Source: Pseudoduganella ginsengisoli
GTDB taxonomy: Bacteria > Pseudomonadota > Gammaproteobacteria > Burkholderiales > Burkholderiaceae_D
Length of the DNA stretch: 64,000 nucleotides
Direction of reading: 5' to 3'
NCBI RefSeq assembly: GCF_009720865.1
Contig: NZ_WNLA01000007.1
Coordinates: forward strand, 161,151 to 225,150
The notes under the pieces were generated by a model. The model made no database searches. It was not told where the DNA came from and saw only the letters and a program-made list of their open reading frames with translations. The first letter of the stretch is position 1. Every line of letters starts with the position of its first letter. Made by a program: the position numbers and the translations under genes. Shown here piece after piece: positions 8,408 through 18,287 of this stretch.

Positions 8408-8722
8408 GGGTTCCCACAGCGTTACCCACACTGTTATTCACATTTCAAGCTTGAGATGGTGCTAAAAGCCTGTGGATAGTTATTCCAGCACTATCCCCTG
8501 TTTTTACACAGCCTTATGCACATGCGCATTCAGGTTATCCCGGCTTATTCGATGGCTATCCCCTGCTTATCAGACGCTTATCCAGCCCTTTACCCACAAA
8601 TTTATGCACAGCCACACTGTCTCGGTGCACCACCTGCCCACAGGCTTTCCCAGCTAAATCACAGCCTGTCCTCTGGATATTCCCAGCTTTTCCGCACACT
8701 TTTCAACAAGGTTACCCACAGA
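8408..8722. repeat. Dense array of DnaA-box-like 9-mers in a convergent intergenic gap
   Basis: This 363-bp gap between two convergent genes holds at least seven words one mismatch from TTATCCACA: TTACCCACA at 8422, 8590 and 8712; TTATTCACA at 8434; TTATGCACA at 8514 and 8602; and the reverse of CTATCCACA at 8471. Between them are weaker relatives (TTCCCACAG, TTATCCAGC, TTATCCCGG, CTATCCCCT) at steps of about 10-12 bp, nearly all in the same orientation. No gene or obvious terminator is present. A random 300 bp would hold about 0.06 such one-mismatch words. The function is unknown. Confidence 0.65.
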
Positions 8723-8732
8723 AGCAATCCTG

Positions 8733-11700
8733 TCATCCGGCATACAGCTGATAGGCAATGCCGCCCGTGGTCGAGCCGATGACTTGCGCCTGGAATTCCG
8801 CACTATTGCAAAAGCCCAGCAAGACATCCGCTTCGCTGGCGCCGTGGTGGTCCATCTGGCCGGTCCACCATGCCAGGCCTGCCGCGTCGGGCTCACGCTG
8901 CAGCACGTTGCGGTACAGCGCCTGCAGATACGCGTCATGGCTGCCGCCATACAGGCTGGTGAATTCGCTGGCGCTGGTGAAACAGCGGGCTGCATCGGCC
9001 ATGCTCATGCCCTGGTCCAGCATCTTGATCCAGTAGCCCAGCCCTTCCTGGTCCGGCGTCCGGCCCAGCGCCGCCCGGTACAGGCGATAGATGGCGCCGG
9101 CATTGCCGTCGATATCCAGCGCCAGCATGCCGTCGGCAAACGCCACGCGCTCGATACCGGTCAGCACGTCGTTCCCCTCGGCGCCCGACACATGCACGCC
9201 GTCCGCTCCCCGCAGCACGGTATAGGCGCTGCGCGCACCGCCATACACGGCCGTATCCGTCCCCGCGCCCCCATCGAGCCGGTCGTTGCCTTGCAAGCCC
9301 GCCAGCACGTCATTGCCCGCGCCGCCTTGCAGCACGTTGTCGGCGCCATTGCCGGACAAGGTGTCGTTGCCGCTGCCGCCCACCGCGTTTTCAATCACAG
9401 TGCCGTAATTGACGGTGATCTGGCCGGCGTCCGTGATCAGGTGGCCGCGCTGGCCGATATAGCCCCAGCGGCCAGGCTCCAGGTACAACGTGATGTCGTC
9501 GGCCAGCGCGGCGCCGCTGATGGTGTCGACGCCATTGCCGTCCCAAATGAAGTTGTGCACATCGGGCTGGTTGACGTCAAACGCCGCCTTAGTGAGCACA
9601 TAGGTATCGTCCCCTGCGCGCGCAGCCGGATTGGGACCATACAGGTATTGCAGGGCGGCGATGTCGAGGCGGCCCAGGTCCGGCGGATCGAGCAGCGCAT
9701 TGACCTTGGACGTGTACGACATCAGCGAGTTGTCCATATTGTCTTCCAGTCTGGGCAAGACGCCGCCCGGTCCCGCGTCAAACGGATGTTTCAGGCCCAG
9801 CGTGTGGCCCAGTTCGTGCTGCAGGATGGCGCTCCAGCGCACGGCATTGGCTGCCGCATCCCCCTGGCGGAAGTCGGTAAACGCCATCCACAGCTTGGTG
9901 CCGCCGTCATTGGGATAGCTGCCCTGGCCGGCAATCTTGCTTTCGCCGTCGCGGATGAAGTTATACAGTTCCAGGCCGTCGCTGCCACCGGACCGGCCCG
10001 CGACATAGTGCACGTTGACGATACCGGCAATCTTTTGCATTTGCGCTTCCACGAACGCGCGCTCACTGGCCGTGTACGTGCCATGCGCGGCATCGGTGGC
10101 AAACGAATACTTGATGGTATGGTCCGGTCCCAGCAACGCGCGCTCATTGGCCGCCATCTGTTCGGCAGTCTTGCCAGCCGTCCGGTACAACAGGCTGTCC
10201 ACCCAATATGGAGTGGCATTGGGCTGCAGCGCCACCGTTGTCACGGCCGTGGCGGCAAGGGCGCCGTCGCTGAATGTCCACCCCAGGCGGATGGCTGACG
10301 CGGTTGACGCGGTGACATTCTGGTAAGCGATGGCGGCCAGCGCGTCATTGACGAGGGCGCCGGTGGCCGCCCCATTGAAATCGATGCGCAACATGCCGCC
10401 GCCAGTATGCACGGCGCCAATATCGATGCCATGCATCAGGACATGGCCCTGCTGGAAGGACAACGCGCCAGTCGCGCCAAACATGTCGTCCGCCACCGCA
10501 CCGCCTTCCCGCTGCAACACAAGGTACGCACCCTGGTAATTGCCGCGGCCTTCCGCCAATTGCATCAATTCGCGGTCGTAGACGGCAATGCCGGCATTGA
10601 GCACGGCATCCGGACGGCCCTGTACATAATCAATGCGGTTGGCCGGCTGGGGCGGCTGCCAGGTCAAATCCGGCGTGCCATCGGCCAGGTATTTGGCAAA
10701 CATGGGCGCGGCGGCGGTTTTGCCGGCCGTATCCATCACGGTTCCCACCAGCGTGACGCCGCCATCGGACGCCGGCAACAGCGTGCCCAGGTTAATCTGC
10801 TGCAGCGGTTCGAGCTGTTGCAGCGTGACTTGGCCCTGTTCGCCAAAGTGCGCGTCGGCTTGCCCGTCAGCCTGCAAACGCTGCAGGGCCAGCCGCGTCA
10901 CGACGGTATGGTCGCCCTGCCGTACATAGACCAACTGGGCGCCCACGATGATACGTCCCGCACTGTCCACCGCTGCGCTGACCGGGCCCAAGGCACCCAA
11001 GCTTTCTTCGCCGGCCGTCATCGCGGCGGGAACGCGCACCACCGGCGTGGCCCAGCCCTTCGTGCCAAAACCCTGGTCCAGCGCGCCATCCGGGAGGAAG
11101 CGGGCGACCGCAAAATATTTGACGTCGATATCGTGGCCGGCATATGGGGCTTCGCTGTCGAGCGCGACCAGATACTTGCCGTCTTGCTGCAGCGTCAGCG
11201 ACGGGCCAAACCTGCGGCTCTGGGTCAGGCCGTCGGTCTGGTTCAGATTGGCCGGGTATTCAAGGATTTGCAGGCCGCCTGTGCCGAACTGCGTATCGGC
11301 CGAACCGTCCGCATGGAAATGCAGCAGGGCAGGCGCATTGGGCCATGGCTCGATGGCCTGGCCGGCCAGCGCCGCCGGCAGCTTGCCATTCCAGCTTTGC
11401 GCCGCCACCAGCAAGCCGCCGTTCGGCAGTATTTCCATGTCCGTTGCCACCGACATCTTGTCCGGCGCAATGACCACGCCATCCTTGCCAAACTGGCGGT
11501 CCGGCACGCCAGTGCTGTCAAAGCGTGCCAGTATCACGTGGCGTTCGCTGCCCGCCCCGCTGGTCGCCTTGGCATCGATGGCCGCCATGGTGCCCGCGAG
11601 GACGATCTTTCCATCGGGCTGTACGCGCATCGCCTTCACGGCTTCGATCCCGCCCGCATCGGCAACCACCTTGCCCCCCGCGCCAAACGTGGCGTCCAGG

Positions 11701-12077
11701 CTGCCATCGGCGTTATAGCGGCGGATGAACATATGCGGATCGAGTCCCCGGTATTGTTCAGGCAAATACGTACCCGGATCCGCCACTGCCAGGCCTCCTT
11801 CATGGCCGGCCACCAGATACTTGCCGTCGGCGGTGACGGCCAGCGCGGTGATGGTTCCCCCCGCCAGCGAAGTAAACAGCGTGACTTTGCCGTCCCCGCC
11901 AAAAGTTGGATCGGGTTTGCCATCCGCGCCGAAGCGGAAAATACCAAACGGTCCCGTTGCCAACAGTTTGCCGTCGGCCAGCGCCACGGCACATTCGATT
12001 CCCCGCTCTCCCGGAACCGGGTCGGTTACATATACATTTGGCAAGCCAGTGGCGATCAGGGGAGCAGTATTTGCCAT
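8733..12077 (-). CDS. Large RTX-type secreted metalloprotease with delta-60 repeats and DUF4214
   Basis: About 1114 residues. The N-terminal half (about 25-470) is a series of delta-60 repeats (pattern D-G-x-x-D-x-x-F-G-x-x-G followed by V-Q-P-D-G-K-I), a predicted propeller. A beta-rich segment (about 490-600) follows, then a serralysin-like zinc protease domain with HELGHTLGLKH (His near residue 754) and the Met-turn SLMSYTS. RTX nonapeptides come next (GGSGNDTLSGNG, GGAGNDVLAG), then DUF4214 at the end (about 1000-1110, LYRAALGRTPD and LYRNVLQREPD). There is no Sec signal peptide, as expected for type I secretion. No ABC exporter is adjacent. The start at 12077 (ATG) is preferred over GTG at 12080; the ribosome site is weak. 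Calcium-dependent folding outside the cell is likely. Confidence 0.85.
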   Translation of the reverse strand: MANTAPLIATGLPNVYVTDPVPGERGIECAVALADGKLLATGPFGIFRFGADGKPDPTFGGDGKVTLFTSLAGGTITALAVTADGKYLVAGHEGGLAVADPGTYLPEQYRGLDPHMFIRRYNADGSLDATFGAGGKVVADAGGIEAVKAMRVQPDGKIVLAGTMAAIDAKATSGAGSERHVILARFDSTGVPDRQFGKDGVVIAPDKMSVATDMEILPNGGLLVAAQSWNGKLPAALAGQAIEPWPNAPALLHFHADGSADTQFGTGGLQILEYPANLNQTDGLTQSRRFGPSLTLQQDGKYLVALDSEAPYAGHDIDVKYFAVARFLPDGALDQGFGTKGWATPVVRVPAAMTAGEESLGALGPVSAAVDSAGRIIVGAQLVYVRQGDHTVVTRLALQRLQADGQADAHFGEQGQVTLQQLEPLQQINLGTLLPASDGGVTLVGTVMDTAGKTAAAPMFAKYLADGTPDLTWQPPQPANRIDYVQGRPDAVLNAGIAVYDRELMQLAEGRGNYQGAYLVLQREGGAVADDMFGATGALSFQQGHVLMHGIDIGAVHTGGGMLRIDFNGAATGALVNDALAAIAYQNVTASTASAIRLGWTFSDGALAATAVTTVALQPNATPYWVDSLLYRTAGKTAEQMAANERALLGPDHTIKYSFATDAAHGTYTASERAFVEAQMQKIAGIVNVHYVAGRSGGSDGLELYNFIRDGESKIAGQGSYPNDGGTKLWMAFTDFRQGDAAANAVRWSAILQHELGHTLGLKHPFDAGPGGVLPRLEDNMDNSLMSYTSKVNALLDPPDLGRLDIAALQYLYGPNPAARAGDDTYVLTKAAFDVNQPDVHNFIWDGNGVDTISGAALADDITLYLEPGRWGYIGQRGHLITDAGQITVNYGTVIENAVGGSGNDTLSGNGADNVLQGGAGNDVLAGLQGNDRLDGGAGTDTAVYGGARSAYTVLRGADGVHVSGAEGNDVLTGIERVAFADGMLALDIDGNAGAIYRLYRAALGRTPDQEGLGYWIKMLDQGMSMADAARCFTSASEFTSLYGGSHDAYLQALYRNVLQREPDAAGLAWWTGQMDHHGASEADVLLGFCNSAEFQAQVIGSTTGGIAYQLYAG

Positions 12078-12178
12078 CACAGTGTCCGTAAAATTTCCAA
12101 AAGGAAATATTAAACAGCGATGTCAAATCAGCATACTTTTTTTACAATCGCGGCGACGATTTCTCATATATACAACAT

Positions 12179-12266
12179 TTACCCACACGCTATCCTCAGG
12201 CTGCCCACAAGATATCCGCTGCTTAATCCCAGCTTCTCTACATGCTTTTCAACAAATTTATCCACA
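12179..12266. repeat. Second patch of DnaA-box-like words, upstream of the RTX gene
   Basis: Contains TTACCCACA (12179-12187), a perfect TTATCCACA (12258-12266) and weaker relatives between them. The phrase CTTTTCAACAA directly before the perfect box is matched by TTTTCAACAA before the last TTACCCACA at 8712, so related patches lie on both sides of the protease gene in the same orientation. Confidence 0.55.
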
Positions 12267-12278
12267 GCGTGCAAACGT

Positions 12279-12306
12279 AAAAAATGGCGCCACAAAGGGC
12301 GCCATT
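12279..12306 (-). terminator. Intrinsic terminator of glmU
   Basis: On the minus strand the stem ATGGCGCC/GGCGCCAT (6-nt loop) is followed by a U-run, about 20 nt past the glmU stop. Confidence 0.85.
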
Positions 12307-12324
12307 GCGAGGAAGCAGGCTGAA

Positions 12325-13704
12325 TTACTTCTTGATCTTCACAGGGCGCTTCCAGCCCGCCAGCGACATTTGCTTGGTGCGCGACAAGGTCAGCTGCTCC
12401 GCCGGCGCATCCTTGGTCAACGTCGTGCCTGCGCCGATGGTGGCGCCGCGGCCCACGGTGACTGGCGCCACCAGCTGGCAATCACTGCCGATGAACGCGT
12501 CGTCTTCAATCACCGTACGGAATTTGTTTGCACCGTCATAGTTGCAAGTGATAACACCGGCGCCCACGTTGACTTTGGAACCAATGGTGGCGTCGCCCAC
12601 GTAAGCCAGGTGGTTGGCCTTGCTGTGCGCGGCGATCTGGCTGTTCTTGACTTCGACGAAGTTACCGATGTGCACATCTTCGCCCAATTCCGTGCCTGGA
12701 CGCAGGCGCGCATACGGTCCCACTTGCGAAGCAGCGCCAACAACGGCCTCTTCGAAATGGCAGAACGGCTTGATGTTGACGCCGGCGCCGACTTTCGTAT
12801 TGACCAGCACGCTGTGCGCCCCCACGGTGACGCCATCCGCCAGTTCGACTTTGCCTTCGAATACACAGCCGACGTCAATTGTCACGTCGCGGCCGCAGAT
12901 CAGCTCGCCACGCACGTCGATACGGGCCGGATCCATCAGCGTCACGCCTTTTTCCAGCAGCGCCTGGGCAATGTTGAGCTGGTGGATGCGTTCCAGCTGG
13001 GCCAGCTGCACTTTACTGTTCACGCCAGCCACTTCCCACTGGCCGGACGGCTGCGCCGACACGACCGGCACGCCATCGGTAACCGCCTGGGCCACGATAT
13101 CGGTCAGGTAATACTCGCCTTGCGCGTTATTGTTTTGCAATGCGGACAGCCATTTTTTCAAGTGGCGCGTTGGCGCCACGATGATGCCGCTGTTGATTTC
13201 CTTGATGGCGCGCTGTTCAGGCGTCGCATCTTTTTCTTCCACGATCCGTTCAATGGCGCCGTCCGCATTGCGGATGATGCGGCCCAGGCCAAATGGATCG
13301 TCTTGTTCCACGGTCAGGATACCCAGCTTGTCGCCACCCGCCGCGTCCACCAGGCGCTGCAGCGAGCTGGCTGTCGTCAGCGGCACGTCGCCGTACAGGA
13401 TCAACGTCGGGTGCGCTTCATCCAGCACCGGCAGCGCTTGCATGACAGCGTGGCCCGTACCCAGCTGCGGTTCTTGCAGTGCGGCGGAAATGTCGGTGCC
13501 GGGAATTTGCTTCTCTTTTTCCAGATGAGTCAGGACAGCTGCGCCTCCATGCCCGTAAATCACGCATAATTTGGACGGGGACAAGCCGCGCGCCGTGTGA
13601 ATAACGTGCGACAACAGCGGCTTGCCGGCAAGCGGATGCAACACTTTAGGCAAAGCGGACTGCATGCGTTTGCCCATGCCGGCGGCGAGAATAACAACGT
13701 TCAT
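12325..13704 (-). CDS. glmU: Bifunctional UDP-GlcNAc pyrophosphorylase / glucosamine-1-phosphate acetyltransferase
   Basis: 459 residues, the normal length. It performs the last two steps to UDP-GlcNAc: acetylation of glucosamine-1-phosphate, then uridylylation. The N-terminal nucleotidyltransferase begins [18 protein letters not shown], the UTP-binding signature, with LYGDVPLT for metal and uridine binding. The C-terminal half is a left-handed beta-helix of hexapeptide repeats with the acetyl-CoA site ([12 protein letters not shown] and NYDGANK). It works on the glmS product after GlmM. It is divergent from a lipoprotein gene with only 26 bp between starts, so promoters must overlap the coding ends. 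A good terminator follows. Confidence 0.97.
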   Translation of the reverse strand: MNVVILAAGMGKRMQSALPKVLHPLAGKPLLSHVIHTARGLSPSKLCVIYGHGGAAVLTHLEKEKQIPGTDISAALQEPQLGTGHAVMQALPVLDEAHPTLILYGDVPLTTASSLQRLVDAAGGDKLGILTVEQDDPFGLGRIIRNADGAIERIVEEKDATPEQRAIKEINSGIIVAPTRHLKKWLSALQNNNAQGEYYLTDIVAQAVTDGVPVVSAQPSGQWEVAGVNSKVQLAQLERIHQLNIAQALLEKGVTLMDPARIDVRGELICGRDVTIDVGCVFEGKVELADGVTVGAHSVLVNTKVGAGVNIKPFCHFEEAVVGAASQVGPYARLRPGTELGEDVHIGNFVEVKNSQIAAHSKANHLAYVGDATIGSKVNVGAGVITCNYDGANKFRTVIEDDAFIGSDCQLVAPVTVGRGATIGAGTTLTKDAPAEQLTLSRTKQMSLAGWKRPVKIKK

Positions 13705-13730
13705 AGGCCGAAAAAATGAGAGTTGAAAAT

Positions 13731-14624
13731 ATGGAAAAGTTTAACACGCAGCCCCTGTCTCACAGGGGCGCACGCTACTTTTTCGTCGTGCTGGTGCTGG
13801 CGCTGCTGGGCGCCTGCAGTTCGCTCCGACTGGCGTATAACAATGGCGATACCTTGCTGTTCTGGTGGCTCGACGCCTATGTCGACCTGACGTCCGACCA
13901 AAAACCCGGCGTGAAATCCGATATCGGCGACTTGTTCCGCTGGCACCGCAAAACCCAGTTGCTAGACTACGTGCAACTGTTGCGCACCGGCCAGCGCCAG
14001 CTGCAGGGCACGCCGACGGCGGCGGATTTACAGGCGGATTACCGCGAAGCGCGCGCCCGCGCCGAGACGGTGCTGATGAAGGCGGTGCCGGATATTGCGG
14101 AACTGGCGCTGAAACTCACGCCGGAGCAACTGGTTGCCATGGAAAAGAAGTTCGAAAAAAACAACCGGGATTTCCGCCGCAAAAACATGAAGGGCGACCG
14201 CACGGAACAAATGAAGTTCCGCTATAAAAAGTCGATGGAACAGTTCGAGTTGTGGTTTGGCGATTTCAGCCGGGACCAGGAAGCCATCATCCGCAAGGCG
14301 TCCGACGCCCGTCCGATGGATAACGAATTGTGGCTCGATGAACGCATGCGGCGCCAGCAAGCCATTTTTGAGCTGGCCAAGAAAATCCAGCAGGAAAAAC
14401 CTTCGCAAGCCGTGGCGGAAGGGTGGATCCGCGACTTGGTGAAGGAATTGTTCGACCGGATGGAAAAGCCGTCGGACCGCAAGGCGTTCTTTGATGCCTA
14501 TTTGGCGGGCAATATTGAACTGGTGCACACGGTGATCCGGATTGCCACGCCGGAGCAGCGCGAACATGCGCAGAAGCGCATGCAGGGGTGGATCGATGAT
14601 TTAAATGCGCTTGCCCAGAAGTAA
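13731..14624 (+). CDS. DUF6279-type lipoprotein
   Basis: About 297 residues from the ATG at 13731. A longer form from 13716 is possible, but GAGAG lies at better spacing for the downstream ATG. The N-terminus has a basic stretch, a hydrophobic segment ([11 protein letters not shown]) and a lipobox Cys, so it should be lipid-anchored. The rest is highly charged and helical, with W-L-D-A-Y-V-D-L-T and repeated R/K/E-rich helices. It resembles the conserved proteobacterial lipoproteins grouped as DUF6279; no activity is known. rsmD follows after 32 bp on the same strand, so cotranscription is possible, but a functional link is not evident. Confidence 0.75.
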   Translation: MEKFNTQPLSHRGARYFFVVLVLALLGACSSLRLAYNNGDTLLFWWLDAYVDLTSDQKPGVKSDIGDLFRWHRKTQLLDYVQLLRTGQRQLQGTPTAADLQADYREARARAETVLMKAVPDIAELALKLTPEQLVAMEKKFEKNNRDFRRKNMKGDRTEQMKFRYKKSMEQFELWFGDFSRDQEAIIRKASDARPMDNELWLDERMRRQQAIFELAKKIQQEKPSQAVAEGWIRDLVKELFDRMEKPSDRKAFFDAYLAGNIELVHTVIRIATPEQREHAQKRMQGWIDDLNALAQK

Positions 14625-14656
14625 GGGGCAAAAACCGGCATGTTATAGTTCCGCCC

Positions 14657-15292
14657 ATGCAAAAGAAGTCCACTAAAACCCCTAAAGTCCCGGTCCACGG
14701 CCCGAAACAAAGCAACCAGGTGCGCATCATAGGCGGCGCGTGGAAACGCACGCCCTTGCCAGTGCTGGAAGCACTGGGTTTGCGTCCGACGCCGGACCGC
14801 GTGCGCGAAACCGTGTTCAACTGGATCAACCACTTGCGCGACGCCAACTGGTCGCAGGCCAAGGTATTGGACTTGTTTGCCGGCAGCGGCGCCCTGGGCT
14901 TTGAAGCAGCCAGCCGCGGCGCAGCCAGTGTGCTGATGGCGGACACCAATACCGCCGTGATCCGCCAGCTCGACACCATCAAAACCAAGCTCAATGCCGC
15001 CAATGTCACGTTGCAGCGTGCCGATGCGCTGGTGCTGGCGCAATCGCTGGCGTCGCGCGGCCAGCAATTTGATGTGATTTTCCTGGATCCGCCCTATCAG
15101 CAAGACTTCCTGTCCCGTACGCTGCCGCTGTGCGCGAAACTGCTGGCGCCGGGCGCACTGGTCTATGCGGAATCCGGTTTGCCATTGACGTTCGAAGGGG
15201 AAGACGCCCCGGACTGGATGGCAGGCTGGGACGTGGTGCGCGCTGACAAGGCGGGCATGGTGTACTACCATTTACTACAGTACAACGGCTGA
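14657..15292 (+). CDS. rsmD: 16S rRNA (guanine-966 N2)-methyltransferase
   Basis: 211 residues. It methylates G966 of 16S rRNA on the assembling 30S subunit with S-adenosylmethionine. Signatures seen are RIIGGAWKRTPL near the start, the SAM loop VLDLFAGSGALGFEAASRGA, and the catalytic DVIFLDPPY motif of N2-guanine enzymes. The N-terminal extension (first 20 or so residues, K/P-rich) is longer than in E. coli. The gene precedes coaD, a pairing common in proteobacteria, with 80 bp between them. Confidence 0.95.
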   Translation: MQKKSTKTPKVPVHGPKQSNQVRIIGGAWKRTPLPVLEALGLRPTPDRVRETVFNWINHLRDANWSQAKVLDLFAGSGALGFEAASRGAASVLMADTNTAVIRQLDTIKTKLNAANVTLQRADALVLAQSLASRGQQFDVIFLDPPYQQDFLSRTLPLCAKLLAPGALVYAESGLPLTFEGEDAPDWMAGWDVVRADKAGMVYYHLLQYNG

Positions 15293-15363
15293 CCTGAACG
15301 CTTGCTGCACTGCAGTAACGCTTTCAGGCATAATGCGCGTTCTATTGTTTGGAGTCACTGTAG

Positions 15364-16157
<794 letters not shown>

Positions 16158-16164
16158 ACGTCCT

Positions 16165-16214
16165 TCTCCATGGTGTTATAGTCGCCAGCACCTATAACGA
16201 CACCACCATGGAGA
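16165..16214 (+). promoter_or_regulatory. Long inverted repeat covering the ribosome site of the next gene
   Basis: TCTCCATGGTG followed directly by TTATAG (16165-16181) pairs with CTATAA (16192-16197) and CACCATGGAGA (16204-16214), leaving a 10-nt loop and a 6-nt bulge. The right arm contains the GGAG that serves the ATG at 16219. In a transcript spanning both arms the ribosome site would be sequestered. Confidence 0.55.
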
Positions 16215-16218
16215 CAGC

Positions 16219-16812
16219 ATGCAATCTTTCCGCAGAACTATTCTGAAATCCGCCGCTGCGGCCGTTATGCTGGCGGCCGCGTTCCCTGCATTTGCCGCCG
16301 TTGACGTGGCTGGCGTGAAATTCGACGATACCGTGACCGTGGCGGGCCAGACGCTGAAGCTTAATGGCGCGGGCTTGCGCACCAAAGTCGTGTTCAAGGT
16401 CTATGCGCTGGGCCTTTATTTGCAAGACAAGAAAACCACGGTGGCCGACGTGCTGGCTGCGCCTGGCGCACGGCGCGTGCATATCCACGTGCTGCGTGAA
16501 CTGACGTCGGAAGATTTCGGCAAAGCGTTTATGGCGGGCTTGAACGACAACACGGATGCGGCCGAGCGCGGCAAGATTGTGCCGCAGACGAAACAATTCG
16601 GTGAAATGTTCGCATCGTTTCCCGGCTTGAAGAAGGGCGACGTATTGACGGTGGACTGGATCCCCAACAGCGGCACGCAATGTTATCTGAACGGCAAACC
16701 AGTCGGCGCCGTATTGCCGGACCAGGCGTTCTACAACGCCATCCTGCGCATCTGGATCGGCGACAAGCCGGTGGACAGTTCCCTCAAGCCGCAGCTGCTG
16801 GGTGAAAAGTAA
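16219..16812 (+). CDS. Chalcone isomerase-like exported protein
   Basis: 197 residues. A signal peptide (arginine-containing start, hydrophobic core, AAFPAFAA cleavage region) leads into a chalcone isomerase-like fold: KFDDTVTVAGQTLKLNGAGL, then FKVYALGLYLQDK, HVLRELTSEDFGKAF, and WIPNSGTQCYLNG near the end. Bacterial members are periplasmic, have no proven chalcone isomerase activity and have been linked to fatty-acid binding or envelope roles. Ribosome site GGAG is 5 nt from the ATG and inside a long inverted repeat. It is 61 bp after the ferredoxin gene. Confidence 0.8.
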   Translation: MQSFRRTILKSAAAAVMLAAAFPAFAAVDVAGVKFDDTVTVAGQTLKLNGAGLRTKVVFKVYALGLYLQDKKTTVADVLAAPGARRVHIHVLRELTSEDFGKAFMAGLNDNTDAAERGKIVPQTKQFGEMFASFPGLKKGDVLTVDWIPNSGTQCYLNGKPVGAVLPDQAFYNAILRIWIGDKPVDSSLKPQLLGEK

Positions 16813-16844
16813 TTCTCATTCCGCAAAATGTTGCAATTTCGTTT

Positions 16845-16857
16845 GGTGCCTGGCACC
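16845..16857. repeat. Short palindrome GGTGCCTGGCACC
   Basis: A perfect 13-bp palindrome with a central T in a 3' intergenic position. It is a close variant of GGGGCCTGGCCCC seen at 24554, 25391 and (reverse) 39883, suggesting one REP-like family. Confidence 0.5.
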
Positions 16858-16900
16858 AGACGTTTTTGCAATAAAAATCGGCGCCGGCTGTGGATAAGTC

Positions 16901-17194
16901 TTACGCGCGGGCGGCCAGCGCGCGCAGTTCGGCGGCGTGGCTGGGGGCAATTTCCATCGAGTTCAGCATGCGGTTCAAGACCAGCGCATCGCGCATCTTA
17001 CGGCGCTGTGCGCGTTCTTCGCGGCTTGGCTTCGGGTGGATCACCAGCGCCAGCGCGCGCACCACACCCAGCAGCAGCGGCTTGAACAGCAACACCAGGA
17101 AAACTGCCAGCAGGGAGCCCAGTACCGCCTGCAGTGCGGTCATCAGCGAGACTTCCAAAAGTAGAGCTTGGACTGCAGAAATGAAGGTAGACAT
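16901..17194 (-). CDS. Small membrane protein of unknown function
   Basis: 97 residues. One or two hydrophobic segments (about residues 5-30 and 30-50; LLAVFLVLLFKPLLLGVVRALALVI) are followed by a basic cytoplasmic tail (HPKPSREERAQRRKMRDALVLNRML) and an Ala-rich end. I do not recognise a family. It is divergent from a LysR-type gene across 116 bp and convergent with the chalcone isomerase-like gene. Codon usage matches its neighbours, which supports a real gene. Confidence 0.6.
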   Translation of the reverse strand: MSTFISAVQALLLEVSLMTALQAVLGSLLAVFLVLLFKPLLLGVVRALALVIHPKPSREERAQRRKMRDALVLNRMLNSMEIAPSHAAELRALAARA

Positions 17195-17256
17195 CGAAGT
17201 TCAGGAAACATTACAATCAAGCGTAACTATAGTGCGCTGCAACATATAAATCCAAT

Positions 17257-17290
17257 TTCGTTTCCCGATATCAATCATTCGGGAAACGAA
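17257..17290. promoter_or_regulatory. Perfect 12-bp dyad upstream of the LysR-type gene
   Basis: TTCGTTTCCCGA and TCGGGAAACGAA are exact inverted copies separated by 10 bp, ending 20 bp before the ATG at 17311. There is no U-run, so it is more likely an operator (possibly autoregulatory) than a terminator. Confidence 0.6.
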
Positions 17291-17310
17291 TAAGTCCACA
17301 CTTACATACC

Positions 17311-18279
17311 ATGAGCTTTCTGACGCTGGACTTGAACTTGCTGCGTGTATTCGACGCAGTCATGACTGAACAAAACCTGACCCGCGCGGCCGGCCACCTG
17401 GCCATGACGCAGCCCGCCGTCTCCAACGCCATCAAGCGCCTGCGCGAAAGCCTCGGCGATGAATTGCTGATCCGCACCGCGTATGGCGTCAAGCCGACGC
17501 CCCGCGCCGAAGCGTTATGGCCTTCCGTGCGCAGCGCACTGGCCAGCTTGGAAGCGGCCGTCACGCCGGAAACCTTCGACGTGTCCAAAGCGCACGCCAC
17601 TTTCCGCCTGGCGATGGCCGACGCGACCGCCGCCTTCTGGCTGCCGTCGCTGATGCGGTCGATCGAACGCGAAGCGCCCGGCGTCAATGTACGCATGGTG
17701 CCGCTGACCACGCGTGAGCCGCGCCCGATGCTGTTGCGCGGCGACGTCGACCTGGCGGTCGGCTTCTTCCCCGGCGTGGCGGCCCAGCTGTCGTCCGACA
17801 CCAGTTCCCCGATCCGCCACGAACGCCTGTATTCCGGCCATTACGTGTGCGTGATGCGGCGCGACCACCCGCTGGCTAAAGTGGAACTGACTTTGGATAA
17901 CTATTGCGCCGCCAACCATTTATTGGTGAGCTTTTCCGGCCGCGCGCACGGCCTGGTCGATGAAGCGCTGGCGCAAATGCAGCGCGAACGCCGCATCCTG
18001 CTGACCGTGAACCAGTTCTTCACAGCCGGCCGCGTGGTGGCCAACTCGGATTTGATTACCGTGCTGCCGAAGCACCTGATTGCATCGACCGGCATGACGG
18101 ACGCGCTGGTGCACAAGGAATTGCCATTCCAGCTGCCAGCCGTGCACCTCGATATGCTGTGGCACGAACGCGATGCCCGCAGCCCGGCCCACAAATGGCT
18201 GCGCGCCAACCTGGAAGCCATGAATACCGTGGTGCAGAAAACGGCGCCGGGAACGGCGCCGCGCAGCGATATCGACTAA
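17311..18279 (+). CDS. LysR-family transcriptional regulator
   Basis: 322 residues. The N-terminal helix-turn-helix (LDLNLLRVFDAVMTEQNLTR, AMTQPAVSNAIKRLRE) is followed by a type 2 periplasmic-binding fold that senses a ligand (about 95-305). The opening and the RTAYGVKPTPRAE segment put it in the NodD/PcpR/NahR-like group rather than the CysB or CbbR groups. The likely target is the divergent small membrane gene or its own promoter, given the 12-bp dyad in its leader. The ligand is not predictable. Confidence 0.88.
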   Translation: MSFLTLDLNLLRVFDAVMTEQNLTRAAGHLAMTQPAVSNAIKRLRESLGDELLIRTAYGVKPTPRAEALWPSVRSALASLEAAVTPETFDVSKAHATFRLAMADATAAFWLPSLMRSIEREAPGVNVRMVPLTTREPRPMLLRGDVDLAVGFFPGVAAQLSSDTSSPIRHERLYSGHYVCVMRRDHPLAKVELTLDNYCAANHLLVSFSGRAHGLVDEALAQMQRERRILLTVNQFFTAGRVVANSDLITVLPKHLIASTGMTDALVHKELPFQLPAVHLDMLWHERDARSPAHKWLRANLEAMNTVVQKTAPGTAPRSDID

Positions 18280-18287
18280 GCAGCAAT

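Noticed and set aside
10407..13569. Long plus-strand frames opposite the RTX protease and glmU
   Set aside because: Same reason: high-GC codon mirror of real genes, no recognisable domain.
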